The position numbers were made by a program, and so were the translations under genes. DNA of 64,000 nucleotides. Source: Liquidambar formosana. Lineage: Eukaryota; Streptophyta; Magnoliopsida; Saxifragales; Altingiaceae. How positions within the stretch are numbered: position 1 is the first letter of the stretch; every line of letters starts with the position of its first letter. Of this stretch, positions 34,076-46,134 are shown piece by piece. The stretch covers positions 24,704,375 to 24,768,374 of the forward strand of contig CM077827.1 in the NCBI GenBank assembly GCA_039720395.1. The letters are read 5' to 3'. The notes beneath the pieces were generated by a model, which was not told where the DNA came from, did not search any database, and worked only from the letters and a program-made list of their open reading frames with translations.

Positions 34076-34835
34076 ATTATATCCAACCCACATTCAGTTG
34101 CTGGATTCAAACGGCTCGATTTTTATTTTTTCCTTAAAAAAAAAAAAATATTTAAACCAATTTCCTTGAATTTGACGTAAGTTTCCAAAACAGGTATGTA
34201 TTCGTGCCGAATCAAATGATGAAACTCAATTTTCTCCAATTGTCATCAAATGATCAATTGCATGTATGATATTTTTCTACTCAAATTCAACGTTCCAATC
34301 AATCATTTTGGCATTTAGACATCTTATTTTAATTCAAATTTGGCTAAGTTTACGCATCAATATTTGCGGTCGCTGAAATTTCGTATGAAACTAGGACTAT
34401 TCAAATTCCTGGGCTGGGCTTATGAAACCCAATGACACCTTACCCGTTTGAGAAGTTTAAAATAAAGGGGGTTGGAAAGAAAGTTGATTGCTACCTGTGG
34501 AAAATCTCAACTTATTTTTCATATTATGGTCAGCAAAACTACTATGCATGCACGCTATTGGCATGTTTGTTTGGAATGGGAAAATTAAAATAGAATAGCA
34601 TGTTTGTTTGGCCATGCTCATTATTGAAATTTCATTCTATTTCATTATGATTTCCTCCGTTTCCTGCCAAACATACGTGTCATATGAGCATCATATGAGC
34701 TTTAAAGCATTCGATTACAATCTAGGAAGTCATAAAAATTGCTAGGTCCGAACCTAGCCCAAGATGTATTGAGGCCTTATAAATTCAGCCAAGTTGGGCT
34801 TCATGGTTTTGCCTTCCTGGTTCAAGGTGGCGGCT
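34076..34835. other. Intergenic
   Basis: AT-rich spacer. I see nothing in it. Confidence 0.5.
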
Positions 34836-35040
34836 TTTGCCACCCCTTGATTTTTTTGCACCCCCACTTATTTCAATGTTTCAAGGTTTTATGAAAAATA
34901 TAATATGTTTTTATGAAAACTGGCCACATTATCTACTAAAAAACATCATTTTAATAAAGTTATTCCAAAATTTGTTGTTTACGTAGACTTTAAGACCAAA
35001 AATAAAATAGAGACTATCAATGGCCAAAAAGTCCATTTAT
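34836..35040. mobile_element. Partial copy of the MULE-type MITE at 33.7 kb
   Basis: CACCCCCACTTATTTCAATG, AAGGTTTTATGAAAAATATA and AACATCATTTTAATAAAGTT parallel the left half of the element at 33674-34066. The right half is missing or unrecognisable. Confidence 0.6.
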
Positions 35041-35123
35041 GTTGTGGTTGGTTCACAGAAAGTGCAAGGAAATAAAAAATGTGGGAAAAGGGAGAGAGAG
35101 AGAAAAAAAAAAAAAAAAAAAAA

Positions 35124-35155
<32 letters not shown>

Positions 35156-36079
35156 AGAAAGAAGAAAAGAAGAAGGAGGAAAATTAATAACTTTTTTGTG
35201 TTTGGTCGTCTTGAGAAAAATAGAAGGAAAAGGAAAATGAACTCTGGAGGAAAAATATTTTTTCTATGGTTGTTGAGAGAAAGATAGAGAAAAAGGAAAA
35301 TATATATAATAATGGAAGACAACACAACCATAACTCCTAGCCAAAAAAAAAAAAAAAAAAGAAAAAAAAAAGAACACAATTATGGCCAAATACACATTTT
35401 CTTTTTAGTAGGCAAAAGAATTTATACCATGAGGCCAAAAAGCCCATCCGCCCATAGAAAAAACAAAAAAAAAAACAAAGACACCAAGCAGTCAAGCACT
35501 ATGTCTGATATAGCACCAAATACCCACCCACATTAACAACGAAGCCTATCTCATAGGCAATACAACAAAGACAAAGGCTACACCACCAAACAAAGCAAGC
35601 AATGAGACTACAGAACCCCCGACCACCATAGTAAAGCACAGACTATAGATTCAAAGAAAAACCTGCAAAGCTATCTAAAGCAGATGCCTCCGAACCAAGA
35701 AAGCACCAAAAACACCCAACCAAAGCCCCAGAATCTGTTGGCACTGTTTGGTTATGTTTTTTAAAAGATCTTTTTTTTGCTTTTGAAAGCAAAAAGTTAC
35801 AAAAGTAAAAACTAGCGTTTGGTTAGAAATTTTAATAATTAAAAAGCACTTAAAAGCAAATTGCCTTTAAAAGAAAAATTTATAAGTTCTCTTACCCGAT
35901 TCAACCTCTTGACCTCACAACTTTCTTCAACTATGTCTCGTGACAAACAGGGAGAGGGGCGACGACATCTGCTTTATTCCGATGACTTCCGCTGTATTTG
36001 CTTTTGCATTTATAATAAAAAAATAAAAGCAAAATTCAATTTTATCAAACATGTTTCTGGTTTTGTTGCTTTTACTTAA
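35041..36079. other. Intergenic, purine-rich microsatellite region
   Basis: Poly(A) and an (AAAG)n tract at 35105-35152, and further A/G-rich tracts to 35370. From about 35745 a decayed relative of the MITE at 32966-33381 starts (CTGTTTGGTTATG). Long lysine- or phenylalanine-rich frames here are low-complexity. Confidence 0.55.
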
Positions 36080-36330
36080 TAGAAAAAAGAAGGGTTAATT
36101 ACCTTTTAATATCTTCAACTTTGGGGGTACTTTCAATTTGGTCCACAAACCTCGAATTGTGTCAATTTGGTCCAAAAACTTCGAATTGAGTTTCAATCCG
36201 GTCCAGAGACAAACGGATGTTAGGAAATTTGACGGAAAAGACATGTGTAGCTCATGTGCTGCTTACGTGAAGCCTATGTGGCATCTACGTAAGCATTCCC
36301 ACCCAAAGTAGCCTCACGTGAGCCTCACAT
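36080..36330. repeat. Dispersed-repeat end
   Basis: The stretch starting GGGTTAATTACCTTTTAATA and containing CAATTTGGTCCAAAAACTTC and GTTAGGAAATTTGACGGAA resembles termini of a widespread plant repeat class. I could not find a matching opposite end. Confidence 0.4.
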
Positions 36331-36344
36331 GTATACTTTAGGTA

Positions 36345-36620
36345 TATTGTAGTCAACTATATCATTTTATAGTCGACTATAATAAACAGAGAGTTGAAAT
36401 AGTTGAAATTGATGTTTGAACATTCAATATAGTCGACTGGAAAATATTATAGTCGACTATAACAAACAGAGAGTTGAAGTATAGATGAAATTGATGTTTG
36501 ACCATTCAATATAGTCAACTATAAAATGTTATAGTCGACTATAACAAAAAAAATTTATTTTAGTTATGGAATCCATTTATAGTCGACCATAATTTGTTTA
36601 TGGTCTACTATAACAGCCAG
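36345..36620. repeat. Cluster of TATAGTCGACTATA palindromes
   Basis: About eight copies or near copies of TATAGTCGACTATA (for example 36367-36382 as TTATAGTCGACTATAA, and near 36450 and 36529) occur in 280 bp. They are partly organised as about 80-bp repeats containing AACAGAGAGTTGAA and TTGATGTTTGA. Another half-site lies near 36783. Confidence 0.85.
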
Positions 36621-36856
36621 AAAATGTAGTTACGTATGTTTTGATGTGAAATTATCGTTTATATCCGTGATGTTAACTTAGGCCATTTCAAATAAGATGT
36701 TATCATACTCATGTGCTTAATGGAGTAATCATTTACAATACTAAAGACCTAAAAAGTGGGGCAAAACTCACACTCGCAATGTTATAGTCGATTCCTCCCT
36801 GAACCAAAAGGCATCAATTTAATTATGACCAATCCCTAACAACAACAGCGGGCTGC
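36621..36856. other. Left flank of the older retrotransposon
   Basis: AT-rich spacer ending at the TGTGAACCC terminus of the older LTR. I see nothing else. Confidence 0.5.
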
Positions 36857-39391
36857 TGTGAACCCATGAAACCGGCCCACATGATTTAAAAGAAAATAGG
36901 TTTGAAAAAGAAAAGGAGTCGCTATCTCATTTTTTAAAGGAAACAAGGAAAACCCTAAAACCATTTTGTTTTAAAGAAAACAATTAAAACGACTCCATGT
37001 TTAAAAAGGAAAGGGAAAAAGCGATCTTTTGGAAACCAAAGAAATCGGGGATTCAGAGGCTAAGTTATGATATGAGAAGGTTCTAGGCAAAGCCTATAGG
37101 CATCCATGTTACCCTTTTGGTCTCTCAGTTTATTTGGGCTAAATTAAGATCTTTTCAATATACAAACCAACATATATCATCACAAGACAGTATGCATATC
37201 GTATATCCCATCTAATCATCCATGCATAATCAAATAAAGAAAACAAAATAAAACAGAAAAAAGAAGAGAGGAGAGAAAAACTTAGGATACTTGGATCCTA
37301 GAACGGACTTGAGCCTCAAAACGAGCGCCTACGTACTATGCAACGAAATACATAGATCAAAGTCTATGTAGTTTGATTAGAATTAGGGTTACAACCTAAT
37401 ATCAACCTATGGTAAAAACCCTAGGTTTCCTCATTTGAAAATATAGAAAGTGTATTAAATAGTCCAAATTTGAAACCTTCCACAAGATGGAAACTTTTAT
37501 AGAAAATCAGTATTTTATTAATTAAGGAAACCCTTGATAATTACCATAGACTCATATTAAGAAATTACCCTAAAGAGGGAGAAGAAAAAGAGTTAAGAAG
37601 AAAGAAGTGAATTGGGGCACTACCACACCCTACTTATTTTCGCGCAATAACTCCAAACAAAAACAAGCTTAAGTAATAACAGCCCTATTTGCAATAGGAC
37701 GATCATCACACCTGTTTGCATCCTTACACGTGCTCAAAACCATGTAGAAACAACAACATGAAAATCTGGACTGAATAGTATTATGGCCTATAATCATTCA
37801 CTAAACATGTAAACAGCAGAAATAGTGAATAAACATAAACCCTAATGCAATCCTAATACCATAACATGCATAAAACCCCTAGAAATCTACTATATGAATG
37901 CAGAAAATATCATAGTTATTCTATACATACCATATATGTAACAATCATGAAGAAAAACTAACACAAAAGCCTAAACTAACATGCTATATGAAACTAACCT
38001 AAAACAAGGACAATGACAACCCTAAACTTACAATCATGCTTAAAAACTTATAGAACAACTCTAAAACATGCTAAAATTAACATGAATAGCATTTAAAACA
38101 TGCATATTAACTAACTAAAGTGATAACACATGATAAAAATCCTATCTTTAGCATGCAATGGGTCTATCCTATATGAAACCCTAATTTAAACTTGAATAGA
38201 AAGAGGTTTTACCTTAGGAAGAGCTTCTTTGCTGCTGTAGGAACTCTCTCTTGCTCTTGTGAATGACTTGAACCAACCTTTTTCAAGGCTACAGTAGGAA
38301 CTCTAGCTCTCTTTCAGCTCTCTCCCTCTTATTCTCTCTCACAAACTCCAATTTAATGCACAAAAGTGGCTATGAGTGCCTCTCGCAGTGCTGAAGCATG
38401 GGGGTATTTATAAAGTTCAATTAGGATAAACCAACGGCTAGGATTAAAACCCTAAAAATTAATCCAAGGGTTATTGAAGACTCCCTTGGTGCTTAAGAAA
38501 CTCAAAAGTTGCCAAAAATTAGAAGGAAACTCGTAAAAAAGAGTCTATGTACGTCAAAATTGAGGAAAATCTGCTTTAGCACAAAAATAGGGGAGAGGGC
38601 CTTGCGTGACCACCCAAGGCTGGGCGGCTAGCCACCTAGGCCCAGGCGGCTAGCTGCCCAGGCTTGGGTGGTCACCCGAGCCTACTTCAGCTTTTTGCTT
38701 TTTCTGGACATTCTTTCCTTCTAGGAGTGTTTTAAGGGTCAAATCAACTCCAATTTTGATGAAACAAAAGCCAAAACGATCATGTTTCAATAAGGAATAC
38801 ATTTTTGAACATTTTAGGATGAAAATCACTAACCATGGGTGCATGGTTAGGTTTGAAAAAGGCGGTTAACCGTTATGTTCTACCTTTGCAAAGCATAGGT
38901 ATGCACACTAGGATCAAACCAAATGCTTTCCTATATCAAAATTAAACTTTCTAAAACACTTTTAGGGATGAAATAATGACTAATTAAATTTAAATTGAAA
39001 AGATTTGGTTTGTAATTGTTAGTCAATTTGAAGCTAACGCAAAGAGGTCAATTAACCAACTTGAACCATATCGAGCCATTTTAACTCTAAGCCATTGATT
39101 CATCAAATTAAACCAAAAAATACCTCATATGCATCAATATGAACTCCAATTGGCACTTTGGGGATTATTTCAAGGTCAAATGAAAAGTTTGTGACCTAAA
39201 AGACGATTATGCCCCTTAAGTTGCAAAAGTTCTTATTATCCCTCAAGATCAACTCCAAATTGAACCAAAATTCATACCCATTGTCTTTATGACTCTAGAA
39301 AACTAATGCAAGTGACTAGACTTAAAAACAAGACAAAAATATGCATGAAATGATGAGCCCTAGTAAGGTGGTGCAAAAATGGGGTGTGACA
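36857..39391 (-). mobile_element. 3' LTR of the older TAT/Ogre-type element
   Basis: It begins TGTGAACCC and ends GGGGTGTGACA like the young LTRs. It follows their order of blocks throughout (AAAAGGAGTCGC, CTAGGCAAAGCC, AGCGCCTACGTAC, the CCCTAA-rich interior, a minus-strand TATA box at 38405-38412, the palindrome at 38604-38680) but is clearly diverged. At 2535 bp it is about 740 bp shorter than the young LTRs, mostly by lacking duplicated interior units. The element reads leftwards, so this is its downstream LTR; the upstream LTR lies beyond the right end of the window. Confidence 0.9.
38604..38680. repeat. GC-rich palindrome, older LTR copy
   Basis: Begins CGTGACCACCCAAGGCTGGG and ends GGTGGTCACCCGAG. 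It is a diverged copy of the ~80-bp palindromic module of the young element, with a GGCGGCTAGC core, lying upstream (minus-strand sense) of the TATA box. Confidence 0.85.
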
Positions 39392-40916
39392 GAAGCCCCT
39401 CATTGGCGAACAAGTTACACTTGTGAACCAATGATAAAGAACAACCCATTTTTGCCTGATAGCCTGGAGAAATCACACACTAACGCCAAAAGTGATATGG
39501 GACTGACGATTGAGACTGAAATAGGGAAGCATACTCTCAAGTCAAAAATATACTTAAACCACTAGGGATTGAGAATTGATAATTGAAACAGAAAAGCATA
39601 TTCAATCCACTAAGAATAAATATACTTTTAAAGTGGAGAAATATATTCAAGTCATGAATATATTTAACCAAGTGAGATTGAAAATTGAGATTTGAAATAG
39701 AGAAGCATATTCAAGCCACTACGAATGAATATACTTTTGAAATGGAGAAATATATTCAAGTCTTGAATATATTTAACCAAGTGAGATTGAAAATTGATAT
39801 TTGACATAGAGAATCATATTTAAGGAATGAATATACTTTTAAAATGGAAAAACATATTCAAGTTATGAATATATTTAACCAAGTGAGATTGAAAATTGAT
39901 ATTTTGAAATAGAGAAGCATATCATGAGTGAATATGCTTTTGAAATGGAAAAATATATTCAAGTCATGAATATATTTAACCAAGTGAGATTGAAAATAGG
40001 AATTTGAAAATTGAGAAGCATATCATGAGTGAATATGCTTTTGAAATGGAAAAATATATTCAAGCCATGAATATATTTAACCAAGTGAAATTGAAAATAG
40101 AAATTTGAAAATTGAGAAGCATATCATGAGTAAATATGCTTTTGAAGTGGAAAAATATATTCAAGCCATGAATATATTTAACCAAGTGAGATTGAAAATT
40201 GATATATGAAAATTGAGAAGCATATCATGAGCCAATATGCTTTTGAAATGGGAAAATATACCCAAGCCATGAATATATTTAACCAAGTGAGATTGAAAAT
40301 TGAGATTTGAAATAGAGAAGCATATTCAAGCCACTACGAATGGATATACTTTTGAAATGGAGAAATATATTCAAGTCATGAATATATTTAACCAAGTGAG
40401 ATTGAAAATTGATATTTGAAATAGAGAAGCATATTCAAGGTATGAATGTACTTCTGAAATGAAAAAACATATTCAAGTCATAAATATATTTAACTAAGTG
40501 AGATTGAAAATTGATATTTTGAAATAGAGAAGCATATCATGAGTAAATATGCTTTTGAAATGGGAAAATATATTCAAGCCATGAATATATTTAACCAAGT
40601 GAGATTGAAAATAGAAATATGAAAATTGAGACGCATATCATGAGTGAATATGCTTTTGAAATGGGAAAATATATCCAATCCATGAATATATTTAACCAAG
40701 TTAGATTGAAAATAGATATATGAAATTTAACTTATTGAAATGTGTATTAACATGGAATAGGGGAATAGTGCTTATCATATGAATACTTGAACTAGCATAA
40801 GATGGGGGAAAACATTCAACCCATTTGAAATTAAAATCAGTTCATGAGATTGATTTCAAAGTGAAATATGTTTGATTTTAAGTTCAAAAAGTGTTTAACA
40901 TTTCATTTGGAAGAAG
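39392..40916 (-). mobile_element. Older element, 3' internal region with ~101-bp tandem array
   Basis: This is the sequence just inside the older 3' LTR. From about 39600 to 40720 some eleven copies of a unit of about 100-105 bp are strung together. Each contains ATATTTAACCAAGTGAGATT, GAAAATTGATATTTGAAA, GAGAAGCATAT and an AATATATTCAAG block. Tandem arrays at this place are known from Ogre/TAT elements. The array shares no obvious unit with the young element's 3' region. The sequence is cut by the young insertion after GTTTG. Confidence 0.88.
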
Positions 40917-40921
40917 GTTTG
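40917..40921. repeat. Target duplication GTTTG, left
   Basis: GTTTG directly precedes the left LTR of the young element and recurs at 61783-61787 directly after the right LTR. Confidence 0.95.
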
Positions 40922-42409
40922 TGTGAACCCTAAAAAGCGAGTTAAGGGCCCACGGGGCGGTTTTAAGTTTGAAAAAGGAAAAGGAGTCGCCACCTTATTT
41001 TTTAAAGGAAACAAGGAAAACCCTAAAAAAACAGTTTTGTTTTAGGAAAACAAAAGATTGACTCCATGTTTAAAATGGTAAGGCAAAAAGTCTTTTGGAA
41101 ACCAGAGAATTCAGGGATTCGGAGGCTAAGTTACGATATGGGAAGGTTCTAGGCAAAGCCTATAGGCACCCATATCGCCCTAAACGGTCTCTTAATTTAA
41201 TTGGGCTAAATTAAAGTCTTAATCACACACAAATCAACAATTATCATCACAAGACAGCATGCATATCATTCATTCATTCATCCATATAACCAAGTAAATC
41301 AAAGAAAAACAGAAAAAGAAAGAGGGAGAGGAGAAAACCTAGGATACTTAGTATCCTAGGGCGGACTTGAACATCACGAAGAGCGCCTACGTACCATGTA
41401 TAGAAATACATGGATCAAAGTCCACGTAGTTCGAAAGGGAATAGAGTTATAACCTAATCAAGGCCTATGGTAAACCCTAAGTTTCCTTTCAAGTAAAACA
41501 TGGTAAGTTTCCAAAATAAATGATTCTCAAAAGATTTTTGGTAAAATATGGAATTTTGATAAAAGATGGAAACTTTGATTTAAAAGGTATTTTTTATTGA
41601 AAGGATACTATAGGAATCACCATATTCCCCTATTAGGAAACAACCCTAGGGGGGAGAAAGGGAAAGTTTCAAAGAAAGGAAAGAAGGGTGAATTGGGGCA
41701 CCCTCATACCCTACTTACCTTAAGCAAAAGCAACCTGTCAAAGTAACCACCCTATTGCATAGGGTAATTACCTTATTTGTAAGATTTCATCTCACAATAG
41801 CCAAAATAACCACCCCACATTGGTGGGGTAGTTGCACCTGTTGTACCTGTCAAAGCACCTGCAATTTCCATGCAAACATACCAAAAATGCCAACCAAGCA
41901 AGCTAGATTCCAAATCAAGCCATTATCGTGCCCAAACATGGGCTAACACATGCTCAAAATATCATATCAAAGACAAATAACAGATCTGGACAGAATTGAA
42001 ATAAGGTTTAAAATCAACCACAAGTCATGCAACAACATGAATCATAAGCTAACTAAAACCCTAATTCAACCCTACATGCAATGACATGCAAAAAACCCTA
42101 AAATCAACTATATGAATGCTAGAAATATCATAGTTATCAAATATGCAGCACATATATATCAACCATGAAGAAAACACAAAGAAAAACCCTAAGCTATCAT
42201 GCTATATGCTACTTTCCTAATACAAGGATGAATGAAACCCTAGAATCACAATTGTGCTCAAAATCACATAAAATAACTCTAAATCATGCAAAGCCCATCA
42301 TAGACATCATGCTAATCATGCATATTAATCAATAGAAGCATCCACACATGAGAAAAATACAAGCTTGCACATGAAATATAGCTATTCTAAACATAAACTC
42401 CATTTCAGC

Positions 42410-42900
42410 ACTAAGGAAACCCTAGAATCCCAAACATGCAGAAAATCACATGGAACATCATCCTAGCATACTAAACAGCCCATAAATATTATCCTAATCA
42501 TGCATACATTCCAATGGAAGCAACAAAACACAATAAAAACATAGGCTCTAATATGCCAAAGAGTTATTTCATGCAGAAAACCGTTTTAAGCACCTAAGAA
42601 ACCCTAAAGTCCCAAACATGCAGTAAATCACATGGAATAACATCCTAGCATACTAAACAGCCCACAAATATGATCCTAAACATGCATGGAAGCAACAAGA
42701 CATGATAAAAACACAAGCTCTAATATACCAAAGAGTTATTTCATGCAGAAAACCATTTTAAGCACCTAAGAAACCCTAAAGTCCCAAACATGCAGTAAAT
42801 CACATGGAATAACATCCTAGCATACTAAACAGCCCACAAATATGATCCTAAACATGCATGGAAGCAACAAGACGTGATAAAAACACAAGCTTTGATATGC
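42410..42900. repeat. Internal tandem duplication in the young LTR
   Basis: Units marked by CACCTAAGAAACCCTAAAGT, CATCCTAGCATACTAAACAG and CATGCAGAAAACC recur at about 42410, 42590 and 42762 (spacing about 172-180 bp). The same structure is in the other LTR at about 60010-60480, minus 10 bp. Confidence 0.88.
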
Positions 42901-43406
42901 AATCATCCTATTCTATGCAAAAACCCTAACTTTAAAAGAGAGAAGAGGAGGAAGGGGGGAATACCTATGGTGAAGTATCCTTTTGCTGCTGTAGGGAGTC
43001 CTCCTTCTCTTGTGTACTGCTGGGAGTTCCTTCCTTCAAGCCTTCAAGCAATGCTCCAGCCCTCCTCCAAGCTTACTCTCACACTCTCTCACTCAAAGTA
43101 TAGGTTAAACTACCCTAAGGATGGCTGCCATAGCCTCCAAGTCTCACACATGCCTCACACTTCAGAATTTTCTCTCCAAGTGGCCTCTTCTATTGCTGAA
43201 GTATAAGGGGGTATTTATAGGGATTGAGGGAAAACCCTCAATGGTTGGGATTAAAACCCTAGGGATTGATCCAAGGGCTCTTAGAGGTTACCTTGGGGCT
43301 CAAGTAGGTCAAAAAGGGCTGAAATTAGGGTTAAATGGCGGCTAAAGGCGAGCAAATCCGAGAAAATAGGGAAGGAGCCGCGTCAAAGCTCAAAAAAGGA
43401 AAGTGG

Positions 43407-43486
43407 CTCGGGTGACCACCTGGGGCTGGGCGGCTAGCAGCCTGGGCCCAGGCGGCTAGCCGCCCAGGCCTGGGTGGTCACCCGAG
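43407..43486. repeat. GC-rich palindromic module, 3' LTR copy
   Basis: 80 bp from CTCGGGTGACC to GGTCACCCGAG. The two 40-bp halves are near-perfect reverse complements around GGGCCC, and each half contains a GGCGGCTAGC(C/A)GCC-type palindrome. Confidence 0.95.
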
Positions 43487-44193
43487 GCCATGTCAGCTTC
43501 AGCCCAAATTTGACCCTTTCAGCTTCCAAATGTGTTTCAGGGCCCAAATCAACTCCGATTTTGACGAAACGAAAGCCAAAACGACCGTGTTTCGAAGGGG
43601 AATGTAATTTGAGTCACTTGAGGGCAAGAAACCCTAGCCATGGCTGCATGGTTAGGTCCTACAAAGGTGGTTAACCGCTATGCCTCACCATCGCTTAGCT
43701 TTGGTATGCACATAGGGTTGCACCGAATGCTTTCCGATTCGAAATTCAACCTCCCTAAACACATTTGGGGATGAAATCAAGACCAATCAAGGTCAAATGA
43801 GTAGTCATAGAGTGAAAATCATGAACCAATTCGAGCTAACCCGAAGTAGGTCTTTTAGCCAACCTGAGCCTTATTGAGCCATTCTAATCCCGAACCTTCA
43901 ATTCATCAAATTGAACCTACAAATACCTCAAATGCAACCATATGAACTCCAATTGGCAACTTGGAGATCATTTCAAAGTCAAATGGAAAGTTTGTGATCA
44001 AAAAGACGATTATGCCCCTCAAGTCACAAAAGTTCTTATTAACCCTCAAGATCAACTCCAAATCGAACCAAAATTCATACACACCATCCTTAGGACCCTA
44101 GAAACTCAATGCAAAAGACTAGACTCAAAAAGGAAACAAAAAGACACATGCAATGACAAACCCTAGCTAAGGTGGCAAAAATGGGGTGTGACA

Positions 44194-44206
44194 GAAGCCC
44201 CTCATT
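44194..44206 (-). promoter_or_regulatory. Candidate polypurine tract
   Basis: On the minus strand, AATGAGGGGCTTC abuts the first base of the 3' LTR (TGTCACACCCC). This is where plus-strand priming occurs in LTR elements. The purine run is short. The older element has the same sequence at its LTR border. Confidence 0.5.
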
Positions 44207-44279
44207 GGTGAGCAAGTTTCACTTGCAAGCCAATGACCAAAAGAACAACCCATTTTTGCCCGGGGAATTGATTTCATCA

Positions 44280-45340
44280 AGACCCACTGGGGAAAAGAGG
44301 GTGAACATATCATTGAATTCTTCGAATTCATCATACACAAGCACAAAGGTACTCTTCATAAGTTCTATAGAACTCTTCTCATACTGTATACCAGTTTCAC
44401 TGGGGGACAAGATGAGGTATCCACAGCTTACATCGAACTTCATTCGATGAAAGGTCTTCCAATTCTATGCCAGTGACAACTGGCGAATGGTACGAGGTAA
44501 CATTATGCCATCAAGGCCATCCCAAAATATGAGAAAGATACATCCTTCTCATATTCAAACCGTCAAGGTTATTACTCAATTATCAAGGTAATCACATCCC
44601 ATACTGCACCAGTGACAACTGGTGAATAATACAAGGTATCCATAGCTTACATCGAACTTCGTTCGATGAAAGGTCTTCCCTTACTATGCCAGTGACAACT
44701 GGTGAATAGTACGAGGTATCCATAGCTTACATCGAACTTCGTTCGATGAAAGGTCTTCCCATATTACACCAGTGACAACTGGTGAATAATATGAGGTAAC
44801 ACTATGCCATCAAGGCTATCTCAAAATATGAGAAAGATACATCCTTCTCATATTCAAACCATCAAGGTTGTCATTCAGTTGTCAAGGTAATCACATAGCA
44901 CGAGGAAGGTCACGTCCTTCTCTCGCTCAAGTCAATCAAGGTAAACACATACCACAGGAAGCCATCAAGGCTATCTCAAAACATGAGAAAGATACATCCT
45001 TCTCATATTCAAACCATCAATGTTATCATTCAATTGTTACGGTAGTCACATAGTACGAGGAAGGTCATAACCTCCAATCAGGGTAAACACATACCATTGG
45101 GAAAGATCGCATCTTTCAAGTTATCAAGGTAAACATGTGACATGAGAAAGATTGCATCCTTCTCATATCAAACTCTCAAGGTGAACACATAGCATGAGAA
45201 AGATCGCGTCCTTCTCATAATCAAACCATCAAGGTCAACATAAATCATGGGAAAGATTGCATCTTTCAAGTCATCAAGGTAAGCATGTAATCATGAGAAA
45301 GATTTCATCTTTCTCTCACTAAGTCATCAAGACAAAGGTA
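44280..45340. repeat. Array of short hairpin repeats in the young element's 3' region
   Basis: Repeated short palindromic words include CATCGAACTTCGTTCGATG (44649 and 44729, 80 bp apart; a variant at 44428), CCAGTGACAACTGG (several), and ATGAGAAAGAT(n)ATCCTTCTCAT (at least six, from 44529 to 45300). They are separated by phrases such as CATCAAGGTAATCACAT. No long frame crosses it. The position corresponds to the ~101-bp array of the older element, but the sequence is unrelated. Confidence 0.85.
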
Positions 45341-45759
45341 AGCTTCTACTCACCAACACACAACAAGTTCACCAAGTCATCTCACATGGAGGCTATTCAT
45401 GCCTCAACTCGAACGCCAACTCATATAGGAGACACAATTATCTCATGAAAGCAATCATTCACATGCATATAGGGAAGGTATCTTTATCCCAAATGACAAC
45501 AAATCATAGTGATATAGGAGGGAATTCATCCCTAACGACCAAAACCATATGCATAGAAAGGGTTGTTCAACCCTACTAGCATGCCATGCCCTTACAAGGG
45601 CCATCAATGCAATCTCTTTCAAATCATTTCATGTCAAACAAAGTCAAGATATTTATTCATTTTTCAACCCAAAACAAGCTTGAGAATCCATCTCAAAGAG
45701 GGTTCAAGAGCGCGAATAGGCGAGCAAAGGCCAAACGGGCGCAACGGAGCGAGCAAGGG

Positions 45760-45837
45760 GGGGTGACCACCTGGCTGCTGGTGGCTTGCCGCCCAAGCCC
45801 AGGCGGCTTGCCGCCCCATGCTGGGCGGTTACCCGAG
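45760..45837. repeat. GC-rich palindromic module upstream of the PMD gene
   Basis: A diverged copy of the LTR palindrome, from GGGTGACCACCTGG to GGCGGTTACCCGAG, with TGGCTTGCCGCC cores in place of GGCTAGCC. It ends about 300 bp before the first ATG of the PMD gene. The sequence just before it (AGGCGAGCAAA) also resembles the matching flank in the LTR. Confidence 0.9.
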
Positions 45838-46134
45838 GCTAGGGTCCTCAAAATTCTGGGTTTTTAAACCCTTGACCCCCCATTTGATGCACACACACAC
45901 CCAATTCGAAAATAGAGAGTTTCTCTCTCTAGAAACCCATTCCATCTTCTCCAAACACTCACAAACACATTCTCATTCAAAGTTTCACTTGCAATTCAAG
46001 TTGTGTGCATGAAATAGCATCAAGAACAAGTCATTCAACAACAAAAACAAGCATCAATCATCAAGTTACAAGATCAAATTCATCATCCTTCTTATCAAAC
46101 CCATTTTTCTCACATACAAGCTCAACCACCAACA

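Larger units (their letters stand above)
40922..44193 (-). mobile_element. 3' LTR of the young element
   Basis: The downstream LTR in the element's leftward sense. It contains a minus-strand TATA box (43212-43219) with the GC-rich palindrome at 43407-43486 upstream, and about 2.8 head-to-tail copies of a unit of about 172 bp at roughly 42410-42900. Several short frames in it are not genes. Confidence 0.95.

Noticed and set aside
35039..35379. Lys/Glu-rich and Phe/Leu-rich frames near 35.2 kb
   Set aside because: Direct translation of the AAAG/poly(A) microsatellite.
41020..42910. Many AAACCCTAA words suggesting interstitial telomere repeats
   Set aside because: They are scattered singly in the LTR, never in tandem, so they are not a telomeric array.
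42874..43674. LTR frames (110, 74 and 66 codons) repeated identically at 60463-61263
   Set aside because: They lie in LTRs in the antisense direction, have no domain, and are identical in the other copy only because the LTRs are duplicates.
44280..45340. Possible CRISPR-like array of palindromic repeats
   Set aside because: Eukaryotic retrotransposon context, repeats of several different types, irregular spacing, no cas genes.
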